Source: Virgibacillus salexigens (lineage in GTDB: Bacteria; Bacillota; Bacilli; Bacillales; Amphibacillaceae). Taken from it: DNA of 64,000 nt. Under the pieces are notes generated by a model that saw only the letters and a program-made list of their open reading frames with translations, was not told the DNA's origin and did no database searches. The position numbers and the translations under genes were made by a program. The stretch is taken from NCBI RefSeq assembly GCF_014905415.1, contig NZ_BNEO01000002.1:62001-126000 (forward strand), in the 5' to 3' direction. This document shows, piece by piece, positions 35,258 to 44,648 of this stretch; positions within the stretch are counted from its first letter, which is position 1, and the number at the start of each line of letters is the position of its first letter.

Positions 35258-36715
35258 TTACTTTTCACCTTGCCTATCGTTATCGATTGGATGTAGAATG
35301 GCTGCACGTTCATTTTGGTCGACAACTGGTTTTTTAAGGATAGATTTTAAAACATCTCTTCTAATGAATGGGGAAATCGGACTCAAATAGGGAACCCCGA
35401 ACGATTCTAATTTGGCTAAATAGCCGAGTGTCAAAAATACACTGATAAAGAAACCAAACATACCAAAAATAGATGCAAACAGGATAGAGGCAATTCTAAA
35501 AATCGAGACTGTTCCAAATAACGCCTGATTTCCTAAAGTGAAAGTAGCGACAGCAGTAATTGCTGAGATAACCAACATCGTAGGAGAGGTAAGGCCTGCA
35601 CGTATGGCAGCGTCTCCAACAATTAATCCTCCTACAACAGCAACAGTTTGTCCTACTGCTTTAGGTAAACGAACACCAGCTTCTCTGAATAACTCAAATA
35701 GTGCGAGCATTAGTAATAATTCGATTGTTGGACTAAAAGGTATACCTAATCGTGAAGCGGCTATCGTTGCTAGCAAGGGGAAAGGGATTTGATCCATATT
35801 ATAAGCGGATAAGGCAACCCAAAATGCGGGTAAAAAGATAGCAAGCATAAACCCTACAAAGCGCAGTGCCAGTTCAAATGTGGCATAATAATAGGGGGTA
35901 TATGCATCCTCTGAAGAATTAAAGAAATAACCTAGATTTGCAGGCCCAACAACTACATTCGGTACGTTATCAATAAAAATAGCAAATCTTCCTCTTGCCA
36001 AGCTTCCTGCTACACCATCCGGCCTTGAAACAGATTCCATTAATGGAAAGAGAGAATAGTGTGAACCGCCAATGATCGGTAATAATTGATTATCACTAGA
36101 TAAAAAATCAATATCTATCTGATTCAATCTCTCTCTCGCTTTACGAATCATTGGTTTATCTTGGATATCTGTGAAGTATACGAGCTGTACTTTTGTCTTA
36201 CTTCGTTTTCCGATGGTAAACTCTTCAGCAACAAGTGAATTGGATTTTACGCGTTTTCTTACCAACGCAAGATTCAACGAAATATCTTCAACAAACGCAT
36301 CCCTTGGACCACGAAGCGACACTTCCGAATTGGATTCTTCAGGAGTACGTTTGGGTACATCTATCGTATTGAAGAAGTAAATCACTTCTGCAATTATAAT
36401 TGCAGTATATCCATTAAATATTTTTTCCAAAAGAATAGATTCAAGTGCATCTATGTTGGATGTCCATGGCTTTTTTACTGTACAGTTGATATTTTCTAAT
36501 CCTTTTAAGCCAGTATGATAAAAGGTAGACTGAATATCCGGAAAGATGCTATTAATTAATATATGATGATCGATAAGTCCATTACAATAAACAACGAGCA
36601 TTGCCTCTTTCTTTTTTGTATTAAATAAGTGATGTTCTTCTACACTGACATCGGAAGTATGGCGAAATAATTCCTTGATAATCGATTGTTTTGCTGGTTG
36701 GTTATTTTTTTGCAT
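35258..36715 (-). CDS. GerA family germination receptor A subunit
   Basis: A 485-residue membrane protein. A hydrophilic N-terminal domain (about residues 1-270) is followed by four to five helices and the conserved SRPDGVAGSLARGRFAIFIDN and GLTSPTMLVISAITAVATFTLG segments of GerAA/GerKA proteins. It is the ion-channel-forming A subunit of a germinant receptor. ATG 36715 follows GGAGG by 10 bases; a TTG at 36742 precedes that site. It overlaps the B-subunit gene by 14 bases. Confidence 0.92.
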   Translation of the reverse strand: MQKNNQPAKQSIIKELFRHTSDVSVEEHHLFNTKKKEAMLVVYCNGLIDHHILINSIFPDIQSTFYHTGLKGLENINCTVKKPWTSNIDALESILLEKIFNGYTAIIIAEVIYFFNTIDVPKRTPEESNSEVSLRGPRDAFVEDISLNLALVRKRVKSNSLVAEEFTIGKRSKTKVQLVYFTDIQDKPMIRKARERLNQIDIDFLSSDNQLLPIIGGSHYSLFPLMESVSRPDGVAGSLARGRFAIFIDNVPNVVVGPANLGYFFNSSEDAYTPYYYATFELALRFVGFMLAIFLPAFWVALSAYNMDQIPFPLLATIAASRLGIPFSPTIELLLMLALFELFREAGVRLPKAVGQTVAVVGGLIVGDAAIRAGLTSPTMLVISAITAVATFTLGNQALFGTVSIFRIASILFASIFGMFGFFISVFLTLGYLAKLESFGVPYLSPISPFIRRDVLKSILKKPVVDQNERAAILHPIDNDRQGEK

Positions 36716-37799
36716 GAGCTTTGTTCCTCCTTCCATTTGCAATTGCGATTAAGACAGTAAGAATAAAGATAATACATATTCCTAAGATACCGCCACCAAT
36801 ATAATAATAATTAGCTAAGAAAGAAAAAAATGCCTCGTCCGTTATAGGAGCAATTGTAAATAAGATATAGAAAAAACAAATAAATAATTGAACAAATATC
36901 CGTTTTGCTCTCGAGTGTATTTGAAGAATTTGAGTAAGGATATATAAAGTTGCTGCTAATCGAATGAAGTTACCCGACAGCCATTGATAAATCGATAAAA
37001 AATCCAAGTGATTAAAGTAATTACCTAAACCTAGAATTCGCCATTGGAAAAATGCTGGAAACCGCATTCTTTCAGCTTCTTCTACACCAAATGCGGCAAT
37101 ACTGCCCAACAATGGCCCTGCAGTCAAAATACAAAGGAATAAAATTAGAATAAGCATATGTTTAAATTGAATTCGCTTGATCACTTGATGCTGTAGTAAT
37201 AGTAATAAAAGAGCAACTTCAATGACCGAACCAAGTGAAAATAGTGCACCTCTAAATACGTCTTTCCAGGTATTTTCAACCAAAACAGGGGTGACTAGCA
37301 TGTAATCTTTGTCGGGAATTGTGCCAATTGCTACAAAAATGCCAAATATAATTACCAGTGGAAGCAGTACACCTGCACAGATAGCAATGACGTTTAATCG
37401 ACCATAGGAAATATAAAAGGATGTACCTAATAAAAATAGCGCAATCACAAGATTCGGTGTTTCAAAGAGATAGGTTTCGTCAGTCCACATGGTTGTTTCT
37501 TTCAATGTTATCCAGCCAGCAACTACGAAAAATAATAAGAATAGGAGTCCAATAACCCTGCTTAGGAAACGAGAATAATTTGTGGTTAGCCAGTCAAATA
37601 CAGATGTAGCATTAATCCCTTTGAGGACATATAGAACAACTGGGGAAAAAATAGTAAATACCATGTAACCAATGATTACACTAAGCCACGCATCACGCCC
37701 GGCGGCATTTATTAAAATCGGTATAACCAAGACATGATTACTTAATCCTGTAGCTAATAATAAAATAGCAAAAAACTGCGAAATGGAAATCTTACTCAT
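36702..37799 (-). CDS. GerB family spore germination permease (B subunit)
   Basis: A 365-residue APC-type permease of the GerAB/GerKB family with ten membrane helices (ISISQFFAILLLATGLSNHV at the start). It binds the germinant and passes the signal to the A subunit. Here it is first in the operon, before A and C; in B. subtilis gerA the order is A-B-C. Candidate sigma-G elements upstream were not resolved. The ATG lies at 37797-37799, 2 bases from a run of Cs in the leader, and I could not see a strong binding site. Confidence 0.9.
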   Translation of the reverse strand: MSKISISQFFAILLLATGLSNHVLVIPILINAAGRDAWLSVIIGYMVFTIFSPVVLYVLKGINATSVFDWLTTNYSRFLSRVIGLLFLLFFVVAGWITLKETTMWTDETYLFETPNLVIALFLLGTSFYISYGRLNVIAICAGVLLPLVIIFGIFVAIGTIPDKDYMLVTPVLVENTWKDVFRGALFSLGSVIEVALLLLLLQHQVIKRIQFKHMLILILFLCILTAGPLLGSIAAFGVEEAERMRFPAFFQWRILGLGNYFNHLDFLSIYQWLSGNFIRLAATLYILTQILQIHSRAKRIFVQLFICFFYILFTIAPITDEAFFSFLANYYYIGGGILGICIIFILTVLIAIANGRRNKAHAKK

Positions 37800-37903
37800 T
37801 CAGGATCCCCCAAGAAATGTAGATAATGGTAGTGTGAGGGAAGTATGAATAAATTATTCATTGCACGAAAAGAAGTGAATAGCCAAGTTACACAAAATAT
37901 TAT

Positions 37904-37939
37904 AAAAAGAGCTTGTTGAGAATGGTTCTCTACAAGCTT
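37904..37939 (-). terminator. Terminator of the SDR pseudogene
   Basis: On the minus strand AGCTTGTAGAG pairs with CTCAACAAGCT (one mismatch) around a short loop and is followed by CTTTTTAT. It separates the SDR gene from the germination operon. Confidence 0.7.
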
Positions 37940-37952
37940 TGATAAAACAATC

Positions 37953-38826
37953 TTATGTTAGATGTTCGTTATAATAATTTCCCCAATGAGGTCGTCTTCC
38001 GTCCGCATCAGTAAAATTGTAGATATCGGATAGCTCCCAGGTACTTAATACTTTTCCGGAAAAACGCTGAAAATTAGGATCTAAGCTAAGATGTTTAATT
38101 GCTTCACCAAGATAAAAAGGAGTTTCCGATGCGATAAAATGTGGATCTTGCTTTACTCCATCTTGCCAATTATCTTCGGTAACACCGAATAAATCCAGCA
38201 TCGCTTCTGATCGAAGAAATCCTGGAGTAACGGCACAGGCAGTAATTCTATCTTTTCGCAGGTCGTGAGCTGCTGCACTCGCCATATGAATATTAGATAT
38301 TTTAGCCAAACTATAATAAAAATTCCCCCGATAGGAATAATCGGTTCCATCGGTAATTTCGATAAGTAATGCTTGATTAGATTTGCGAAGCAATGGTACT
38401 GCATAATGAGTTGTTATGATATGAGAAGTAACGGCCTGTTGTAAGAGCTGTAATCCATTTCGTAGATTGTGATCTCCAACAGCAGCCATCCAATCTGTTA
38501 ATGGATCCCCTCCCCAGACATCGTTAACGGCAATATCTAATCTGCCTTCATTTTGTTGTATTTCTTCAACTAATGCTTGCACTTGTCCTTCGTACGTATG
38601 ATCAATTTGTAGAGGGACCCCTTTTCCTCCTGCTTTTGTAACCAATTCTGCTGTTTCTTCAATGGTTTCTTTGCGCTTCATCGGTTGACGTATGCTTTCT
38701 GGTTGTTCTGCCAGTTACATATACAGTAGCCCCTGTTTCTCCTAGTTTTATCGCAATGGCTCGGCCAGCACCACGAGTAGCACCAGCTACAAGTGCGATT
38801 TTTCCGTCTGCCTGCTGCAATTTCAT
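37953..38826 (-). pseudogene. Short-chain dehydrogenase/reductase broken by a frameshift
   Basis: The first frame, from ATG 38826, reads a complete SDR N-terminus (KIALVAGATRGAGRAIAIKL, VYVTGRTTR) and stops after about 58 codons. The rest continues in another frame from about 38681 (KETIEETAELVTKAGG, FYYSLAKISNIHMASAAAHD with a Tyr-x3-Lys, DLRKDRITACAVTPGFLRSEAM). Total length is 874 bases, one more than a multiple of three. All SDR motifs survive on both sides, so this is either a recent pseudogene or a sequencing error near 38681. Confidence 0.8.
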
Positions 38827-39001
38827 CATTCCTTTCCATAAGATCTATCATTAATGTAGCATGTTTAACTTGACACCCTATGTCATATTCATAAAATAAA
38901 ATCCACAGCGTTATTGTTAGCCACTGTATTTTTTTGTAAACTTGTAGCAAAGGTGATCCTTTTAGATAAGAAAAATACATCAAAGAAAGGGACATATAGC
39001 A

Positions 39002-40429
39002 ATGCATAAGATTATACGTTTGAAATGGCCGGCGTGGGCAATACTTTTTATTGTCGTCATCGGGTCGATTATTACTTTTACATATTGGACAAAACATTCA
39101 CAAGCAGTAACCGAAGTACAACAGAAAGCATTAAGTAATTATCCTGGTCTTCATTTAGAAATATTAATAAAAGAAACGGATACGTACACCCTAGCAATTA
39201 GCAAACCGATTGCTGAAAGTGAAGCAATCAATAAGCCGATCGAAACATGGATCAATCAGCAAGAGAAAAAGTTTCTTACAAATGTGGAGGAGAATAAACA
39301 ACTGCTGGACAAGGATCGTCGTGCTCATTTAAATATACATGTGGAAACAGAAAAGCTAGCAGATTCCCTTTATAGCCTTGTTTTTACAGCTTATCAAATA
39401 ACTGGAGGAGCAAATGGTCAGGAAACCATTAAGACATTTAATGTGGACGTGAAAGGGAATAAGATGCTGGACTTAAAGGATATTTTGAAGGGAAAAGACG
39501 AAGCTTATGATACCATTCGCACAAGTGTAAGGGAACAAATTGATCAAAACGAAGACTTGAAACCTTATGTCTTCCAAGATGCTATGGAAGATGCGCTTCG
39601 TAACCCAGTGAATTGGAAATGGTCATTAAATGAAAAAGCTTTACATCTCTATTTTGATGAATACGAGATAGCTGCGGGCGCTGCAGGAACGATTGAAATA
39701 AACATACCAATTGCACAATTACGTGCTTATTTGCAAGATGATGTAGCTGAACAATTACAAGTTACTGTGGTAGAACCTAATACAGAAGGGCAGTCCTCTG
39801 TTAAAGAGAAGGCATTAGATCCGAATGGTAAGTATATTGCCTTAACGTTTGATGATGGACCTCATCCAAAAGTAACTCCACGGGTTTTACAGACACTCCA
39901 TGACTATCAAGCAAAAGCGACCTTTTATATGCTTGGGTCACAAGTGGAATATTACCCATCCATTGTTAGAGATGTGTTTGCTCAGGGTCATGAGGTAGGA
40001 AATCATACGGAAAAACATACGGACTTAACCCAATTGGACCAAGCAATGATTGAACAAGAAATAAAAGAAACCAAACAGAAAATCTATCAAGCTAGTGGCT
40101 ACTATCCAACAAGTATACGGCCGCCATATGGTGCCTATAATGAATCTGTAAAACAAGTAACTAACAAGCTAGATACACCTATGGTACTATGGTCTGTAGA
40201 TTCATTAGATTGGAAGACTCGTGACCCTGACGCAATTAATCAAGTGGTTTCTGAACAAGTAGCATCTGGCTCGATTGTGCTCATGCATGATATCCATCCA
40301 ACGACAGCAGACGCATTGCCACAATTATTATCAACATTAAAAGAGGAAGGGTACGAATTTGTCACCGTTTCTGAATTACTTTCCTTACAAAAGGCAAAGG
40401 GTAACGGACCTTTCTATGGAAAATCATAA
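39002..40429 (+). CDS. PdaC-like polysaccharide deacetylase
   Basis: A 475-residue membrane-anchored protein: N-terminal helix (about residues 9-29), DUF4163/DUF3298-type regions to about residue 250, then a NodB deacetylase domain with TFDDGPH, HTEKHTD metal histidines, RPPYGAYN and LMHDIHPTT. Domain order and length agree with B. subtilis PdaC (467 residues), which deacetylates N-acetylmuramic acid of peptidoglycan and chitin oligomers. AAAGGGAC precedes the ATG at a somewhat long distance (about 9 bases). Confidence 0.88.
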   Translation: MHKIIRLKWPAWAILFIVVIGSIITFTYWTKHSQAVTEVQQKALSNYPGLHLEILIKETDTYTLAISKPIAESEAINKPIETWINQQEKKFLTNVEENKQLLDKDRRAHLNIHVETEKLADSLYSLVFTAYQITGGANGQETIKTFNVDVKGNKMLDLKDILKGKDEAYDTIRTSVREQIDQNEDLKPYVFQDAMEDALRNPVNWKWSLNEKALHLYFDEYEIAAGAAGTIEINIPIAQLRAYLQDDVAEQLQVTVVEPNTEGQSSVKEKALDPNGKYIALTFDDGPHPKVTPRVLQTLHDYQAKATFYMLGSQVEYYPSIVRDVFAQGHEVGNHTEKHTDLTQLDQAMIEQEIKETKQKIYQASGYYPTSIRPPYGAYNESVKQVTNKLDTPMVLWSVDSLDWKTRDPDAINQVVSEQVASGSIVLMHDIHPTTADALPQLLSTLKEEGYEFVTVSELLSLQKAKGNGPFYGKS

Positions 40430-40444
40430 GAACAAGCGCATGAT

Positions 40445-40492
40445 AAAAGCTCCCAATTCAGCTACAGACTGATACTTCTAGGGGAGCTTTTT
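40445..40492. terminator. Bidirectional terminator between pdaC-like and ctaG genes
   Basis: AAAAGCTCCC and GGGAGCTTTT (10 bp) with a 27-base loop, flanked by T on each strand. The ctaG stop lies inside it. Confidence 0.7.
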
Positions 40493-41268
40493 GATTTGTT
40501 TACTTTCTCATCCATTCTCGAACTAACATGAAGACTCATCTTATGTATTCCTAACATAGACAGCCCAGCGAGCCACTGATCTAACTTTGTGTTGATTGAA
40601 AATGGAAGTAAACTATTCTGTTGAGTTGTTGATGCTGGTATACACCATTGAGTTGCTGCTTGACTTGCTAGTGGATTACTAGCTCCATCGAAAAGTGCAT
40701 ATATAATAAACAATAAACAAGCAGGCATGATGATCATACTACTAATGAAAGTATAACGCTGTTTTTGTTGTTTGTTAAAATATTCTCTCGCTTCTGAAGC
40801 GATGATTGGCCACCACATTACGACTGCAAGTAAAAATAAAAGGAATTGATAAGAACGTCTCACTGTAGGAGTGACTGCTAAATATTGGAGGGTAATCGGA
40901 AGATGATAAAGAAAGAACATAACAGCAAATAAAATGAGTGCAAGCATTGTCATAATTCTTATAGGTTTGGCAGTGAATTGCTTCGTTGAGGAAGAGCGTT
41001 TAGGGAAGCTTCGGACCAAAAGAGGTGGGATGATAAAGTATACGATGCTCATTTGAATCATATGTGTACTAAAACTAATATGTCCCAATGCAGACAATGG
41101 ACTGCCTATGGTAATGTATAGGATAAGCATGGAACTAAAGAATAGTACCGATTTAAAGAAATTCCCCTTTTTCCAACTAAGTATGACATATACGATGGAG
41201 CAACAAATAAGGATGAGCAGTAATTGCATGTTCCACTCTTGAAGAAATAGAAAAGTTTCTACATTCAT
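40462..41268 (-). CDS. ctaG: CtaG family cytochrome c oxidase assembly protein
   Basis: A 268-residue membrane protein of the caa3_CtaG family with about seven helices; it carries LILYITIGSPLSALGHISFSTHMIQMSIVYF, whose His and Met pattern is conserved, and LYHLPITLQYL. CtaG is needed for formation of active cytochrome caa3 oxidase, probably by delivering copper to the CuA or CuB centre. It lies divergent from the HTH-NosL regulator and YtkA-like lipoprotein genes, both likely copper-linked. The C-terminal 50 residues are polar. Confidence 0.88.
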   Translation of the reverse strand: MNVETFLFLQEWNMQLLLILICCSIVYVILSWKKGNFFKSVLFFSSMLILYITIGSPLSALGHISFSTHMIQMSIVYFIIPPLLVRSFPKRSSSTKQFTAKPIRIMTMLALILFAVMFFLYHLPITLQYLAVTPTVRRSYQFLLFLLAVVMWWPIIASEAREYFNKQQKQRYTFISSMIIMPACLLFIIYALFDGASNPLASQAATQWCIPASTTQQNSLLPFSINTKLDQWLAGLSMLGIHKMSLHVSSRMDEKVNKSKSSPRSISL

Positions 41269-41473
41269 TTTATCTCCCCTTTGCTAGTTAACGTAAAATA
41301 TGCGATAAAATGAAAAGGTTCTGGTTATTTATGTACACTAATAAATGATTATATGAATCGTAGACAAAGAATATTCACAAATAATTCATAGAAATAATAT
41401 TGATGAATTCGATTACACATGATATATTTCGTTATAGATTGTTAAGAATTGTTATAAGTTAGAAGGAGAGACA

Positions 41474-42055
41474 ATGATGCTGCCATTGGAGCGACAAAAT
41501 CGGATAAAAGAACTTATTTATCAAAAAAAGAATCTTAAGATCGCTGACTTAAGTAAGACATTCGGTGTATCGGAAATGACGATTCATCGGGATGTTAAAA
41601 CACTTGAAAAAGAAGGAATTATTACAAAAACCTTTGGTGGAATTTCTTTGATACATCATCAACCTTCTACAAATGAGGATTGTGTACTATGTAATCGTAA
41701 AATGAATGAACGATTAGCATATCGGCTGATCCTAGAGAATAATACAATTGAAATGACTTGCTGTGCCCATTGCGGCTTACTACGTCATCGTCAATTAGGG
41801 GACCAGGTGATGCAAGCGATTTGTCATGATTTCTTCAAACAAACTACAATCGGCGCACAGATTGCATGGTACGTTATGGACACTTCGCTGCATATGGGAT
41901 GTTGTCAACCTCAATTGTTAACGTTTGAGTGGAAAGAGCATGCGGATAAGTTTGTGAAAGGTTTTGGCGGTCGGGTCTACACATTTCAAGATGCAAGTGA
42001 TGCATTGTTTCGAAAGATGGATGGCGCACATCATTGTAAGAAAGAAAAGGGGTAG
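41474..42055 (+). CDS. DeoR-type HTH fused to a NosL-like metal-binding domain
   Basis: A 193-residue protein. Residues 1-60 are a DeoR helix-turn-helix (RIKELIYQKKNLKIADLSKTF...MTIHRDVKTLEKEG). Residues about 66-180 are cysteine-rich: Cys70 and Cys73 (CVLC), Cys96-97 and Cys100 (CCAHC), Cys143-144 after a Met (MGCC), then a NosL-like sequence (FEWKEHADKFVKGFGGRVYTFQDA). NosL binds Cu(I), so a copper-responsive repressor or activator is inferred. Its neighbours (CtaG, YtkA-like) agree. AAGGAGAG precedes the ATG. Confidence 0.75.
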   Translation: MMLPLERQNRIKELIYQKKNLKIADLSKTFGVSEMTIHRDVKTLEKEGIITKTFGGISLIHHQPSTNEDCVLCNRKMNERLAYRLILENNTIEMTCCAHCGLLRHRQLGDQVMQAICHDFFKQTTIGAQIAWYVMDTSLHMGCCQPQLLTFEWKEHADKFVKGFGGRVYTFQDASDALFRKMDGAHHCKKEKG

Positions 42056-42065
42056 GAGGGGTATA

Positions 42066-42833
42066 ATGGTTAAGAAGGTCTCGATGTTTTTATTTTTCTG
42101 CTCGTTACTTGTTCTTGCAGCATGTGGGGAAACCAATGAAGATGGGCCCCAAGCTGCTGAGGACGAAGAGGTAAAATCACTGGATGTTGCATTTGACGTT
42201 CCCGAAACTGCTGATGTCGGAGAAAGTGTGACATTGGAGGCGACAGTGTTGTATGGGGACGAACCAGTTAAAGATGCAGAAGAGGTTATCTTTGAAGTAT
42301 GGGAGAAAGGGAATAAAGAAGATAGTAGTAAAGATTTAAAATCTACAAACAACCAAGATGGTACATATACAGTGGAGACTACATTTGACCAAGATGGAGT
42401 GTATGAAATGTATGCTCATACAACAGCAAAAGATCTTCATACCATGCCAAAAAAATCGATAACCATTGGCGAAGTTAACAAGCAGGAAGCAGCAGATGAA
42501 CATCATTCAGCAGAGCATGAACACGGCGCACATACGGAAGGTTTTCACATGCACTTTAATCAGCCAAAAGATGTGATGGTTGACCAAGAAACAGCAATGA
42601 CAGTACATTTGCAGATGAATGATAAGCCTTTAGAACAAGCTACTGTCCGCTATGAAGTTTGGAAAGAAGGGGAAGAAAAGCATCATTGGGTAGATACGGA
42701 AGAAACTAATGCTGGTGAATATACCGGAAAACATTCGTTTAGTGAAAAAGGAACCAATTATGTCATTGTACATGTTGAAAACGATGATGGGTTACATGAA
42801 CATGAAGAACATGTGGTTGAAGTGACCGAATAA
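42066..42833 (+). CDS. YtkA-like (FixH family) lipoprotein with two domains and His-rich linker
   Basis: A 255-residue lipoprotein. The signal ends in lipobox LAAC (Cys about 20). Two tandem YtkA-like beta-sandwich domains follow (about residues 35-135 and 155-255: LDVAFDVPETADVGESVTLEAT and the similar FNQPKDVMVDQETAMTVHLQ), joined by a His-rich segment DEHHSAEHEHGAHTEGFHMH. Extracellular copper binding is inferred from the histidines and context. It starts 10 bases after the HTH-NosL gene with AGGAGGGG, so the two form an operon. B. subtilis ytkA has a single domain. Confidence 0.8.
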   Translation: MVKKVSMFLFFCSLLVLAACGETNEDGPQAAEDEEVKSLDVAFDVPETADVGESVTLEATVLYGDEPVKDAEEVIFEVWEKGNKEDSSKDLKSTNNQDGTYTVETTFDQDGVYEMYAHTTAKDLHTMPKKSITIGEVNKQEAADEHHSAEHEHGAHTEGFHMHFNQPKDVMVDQETAMTVHLQMNDKPLEQATVRYEVWKEGEEKHHWVDTEETNAGEYTGKHSFSEKGTNYVIVHVENDDGLHEHEEHVVEVTE

Positions 42834-42839
42834 TCGCGT

Positions 42840-42875
42840 AAAAAAAGATTGTTTCCATGGAAACAATCTTTTTTT
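42840..42875 (+). terminator. Perfect palindromic terminator after the YtkA-like gene
   Basis: A 36-base perfect palindrome, AAAAAAAGATTGTTTCC and its complement around the centre CATG, ending in seven Ts. It can work in both directions. Confidence 0.92.
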
Positions 42876-43517
42876 GAATGCTATGTCAAGCTTATAAGCA
42901 ATTCATTTATAGATCATTTGCTAGAAAACCACGAAAACTCGGTATTTTATTTACATCCTTTTACAAAATTTTCAGAGCTTAAAAAAGAAAGCGAAGACAG
43001 GGTAAAGAGCAAAATCGATTTGGATAAATCGATTTTTTTAAGATGTTATAGGATATTCTGCTCACAAATTTGATTAAATGATAAACGAACGTATTCTATT
43101 CATCTATAATAACATTCTTTATCGAATGTTATTTCCTGGGCAATGAGACGTTTACTCGTGGTGGATAATTAAATTTTTATCAATTGAATTATTGTCATTG
43201 ATGATCGGATTTGTCGAATTATACAAACGTTTGATTAAAACTTGTGTTTTTTAGTGGAATTTGTAAAATAGCAGCGTTTATTATGACTGCATCTAAATTT
43301 CTCATTAGAGTATCGAAGAGGTGCGAACTTATCTTGGATTTTTAACTGCTATGTAATCGGACATCATTTGGTGGGTTACTTGCTCTTCATTATTCATATT
43401 GTCATCCAGAGCAAACGAAAGGATTCATTTTTTTCTAATGCTACATTTGATATGGTGGACTCCTTTACATATCCGATTAATAAGGTTCAAGGAAGCCATG
43501 TTGGCTCCCTTCAAAAA
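42876..43517. other. Gene-poor interval with several hairpins
   Basis: No convincing gene in 640 bases; the short open frames have no ribosome binding site and odd composition. It contains AAAATCGATTT/AAATCGATTTT with loop GGAT and a T run (43012-43040), AATAACATTC/GAATGTTATT with loop TTTATC (about 43108-43133), and AAGGAAGCCA/TGGCT-CCTT near 43490-43512 just after the spoIIP stop (on its strand). The first looks like a plus-strand terminator without a gene in front of it; the region may hold a small RNA or decayed genes. Confidence 0.5.
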
Positions 43518-44648
43518 TTATTGATTCGTATCTACTTTTTCGGCATTAAAATGGTAGTCAGCGATGACTTCTGCCAAAGCCTCTGAAGTATTATTGAGCT
43601 CTTCCTTATTATTATCCACTCCTCCGATTTCAATAAGAATTGAGTTGGCTGATAAATCCTGATTATATACGCCATTTCCTTCTGATTTGTCTTTCAGAAA
43701 GATGCCACGACTGACTCCTGGGTATTTCTGTTCTAGACTATTATTCAGCTTCTCAACAAATTCTAGATTTTGCTTGTAATTTTCATGCTCAATTCCAACA
43801 ATAAAATAAAGCTTTGCGTAAGGTTTATCGTTTATCGTTGTAGTTGTAATATCTTTACGTTGTGCATCACGGTGAATATCAATAAAGTACTGTGCCTTAT
43901 CGTTTGTAGCCATCGCCTCTTGAACGGTCTCCCTTGAGAATTTATAGGAATCATAATAATCCCATCCTTGCTCATGTAGTCCAGCTGTAACATTCGTGGT
44001 ATCATGGAATGTAGTCATTCCTTGCTTTTCTAACTGCTCGGTTAATAAAGACCCTACCATAACAATATTCTTGTCATTATCAGTACTTGAAGCATCGCTT
44101 GGTTTGGTCTTCTCTTCTCCTAAGAGTGGCAAGAATGCTTCCCAACTATGACTATGATAGACAAATACATCTGCTTCTTGTTGATCGGTTTCGTTCTCCT
44201 TTTTTGGGGGTTCTTTTTCTTCTTCATTCGTATCTTCTTTCAGTAAATCTTCAAAATCTGGAGGAGGAGATTCAATTGGTGTATTTGTACTATCAGCATT
44301 GTTGCCAGCAAACTGTATCTGATTCGAACTCGTGTTGAGTCCTGGCAATTCTAAATCAAGTAAGCTGCTAAAATTATTTAGAGTTATACCAGAAGCTGCT
44401 TCAAATAAAACGGTTGATAATTTAGGTGTCTCTATTCCATTTTCTTCTAATGTACCTTCGAGTTGAGGGACTTCTGAACTCATCATAAATAATAAAGCAT
44501 CTGAAAAGATAGTTGATTCGGTCAGTTTACTAATTAGCGGTACATGAAAGAAATCCGTTTGTAGTTTGGGTAAGGTAATGAATGAAATAGCTGCGAAAAT
44601 AACAACAATACTAATGATTGCTGAAAATAGAGTTTGTTTAAGGTTCAT
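43518..44648 (-). CDS. spoIIP: Stage II sporulation protein P
   Basis: A 376-residue membrane-anchored amidase/endopeptidase of the SpoIIDMP engulfment machine. N-terminal helix (FSAIISIVVIFAAISFITLP), a Pro/Glu-rich linker (about residues 125-165), and a C-terminal catalytic domain with VYHSHSWEAFLP, FIDIHRDAQRKD and ILIEIGGVDNNKEE carrying the zinc ligands His, His and Glu. ATG 44648 lies 9 bases after AAAGG; a TTG nine bases upstream (44657) is in frame. Not next to gpr, as it is in B. subtilis. Confidence 0.93.
   Translation of the reverse strand: MNLKQTLFSAIISIVVIFAAISFITLPKLQTDFFHVPLISKLTESTIFSDALLFMMSSEVPQLEGTLEENGIETPKLSTVLFEAASGITLNNFSSLLDLELPGLNTSSNQIQFAGNNADSTNTPIESPPPDFEDLLKEDTNEEEKEPPKKENETDQQEADVFVYHSHSWEAFLPLLGEEKTKPSDASSTDNDKNIVMVGSLLTEQLEKQGMTTFHDTTNVTAGLHEQGWDYYDSYKFSRETVQEAMATNDKAQYFIDIHRDAQRKDITTTTINDKPYAKLYFIVGIEHENYKQNLEFVEKLNNSLEQKYPGVSRGIFLKDKSEGNGVYNQDLSANSILIEIGGVDNNKEELNNTSEALAEVIADYHFNAEKVDTNQ

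Noticed and set aside
42849-43073. 74-residue open frame after the YtkA-like gene
   Set aside because: It begins inside the palindromic terminator, has no ribosome binding site and no recognisable sequence.
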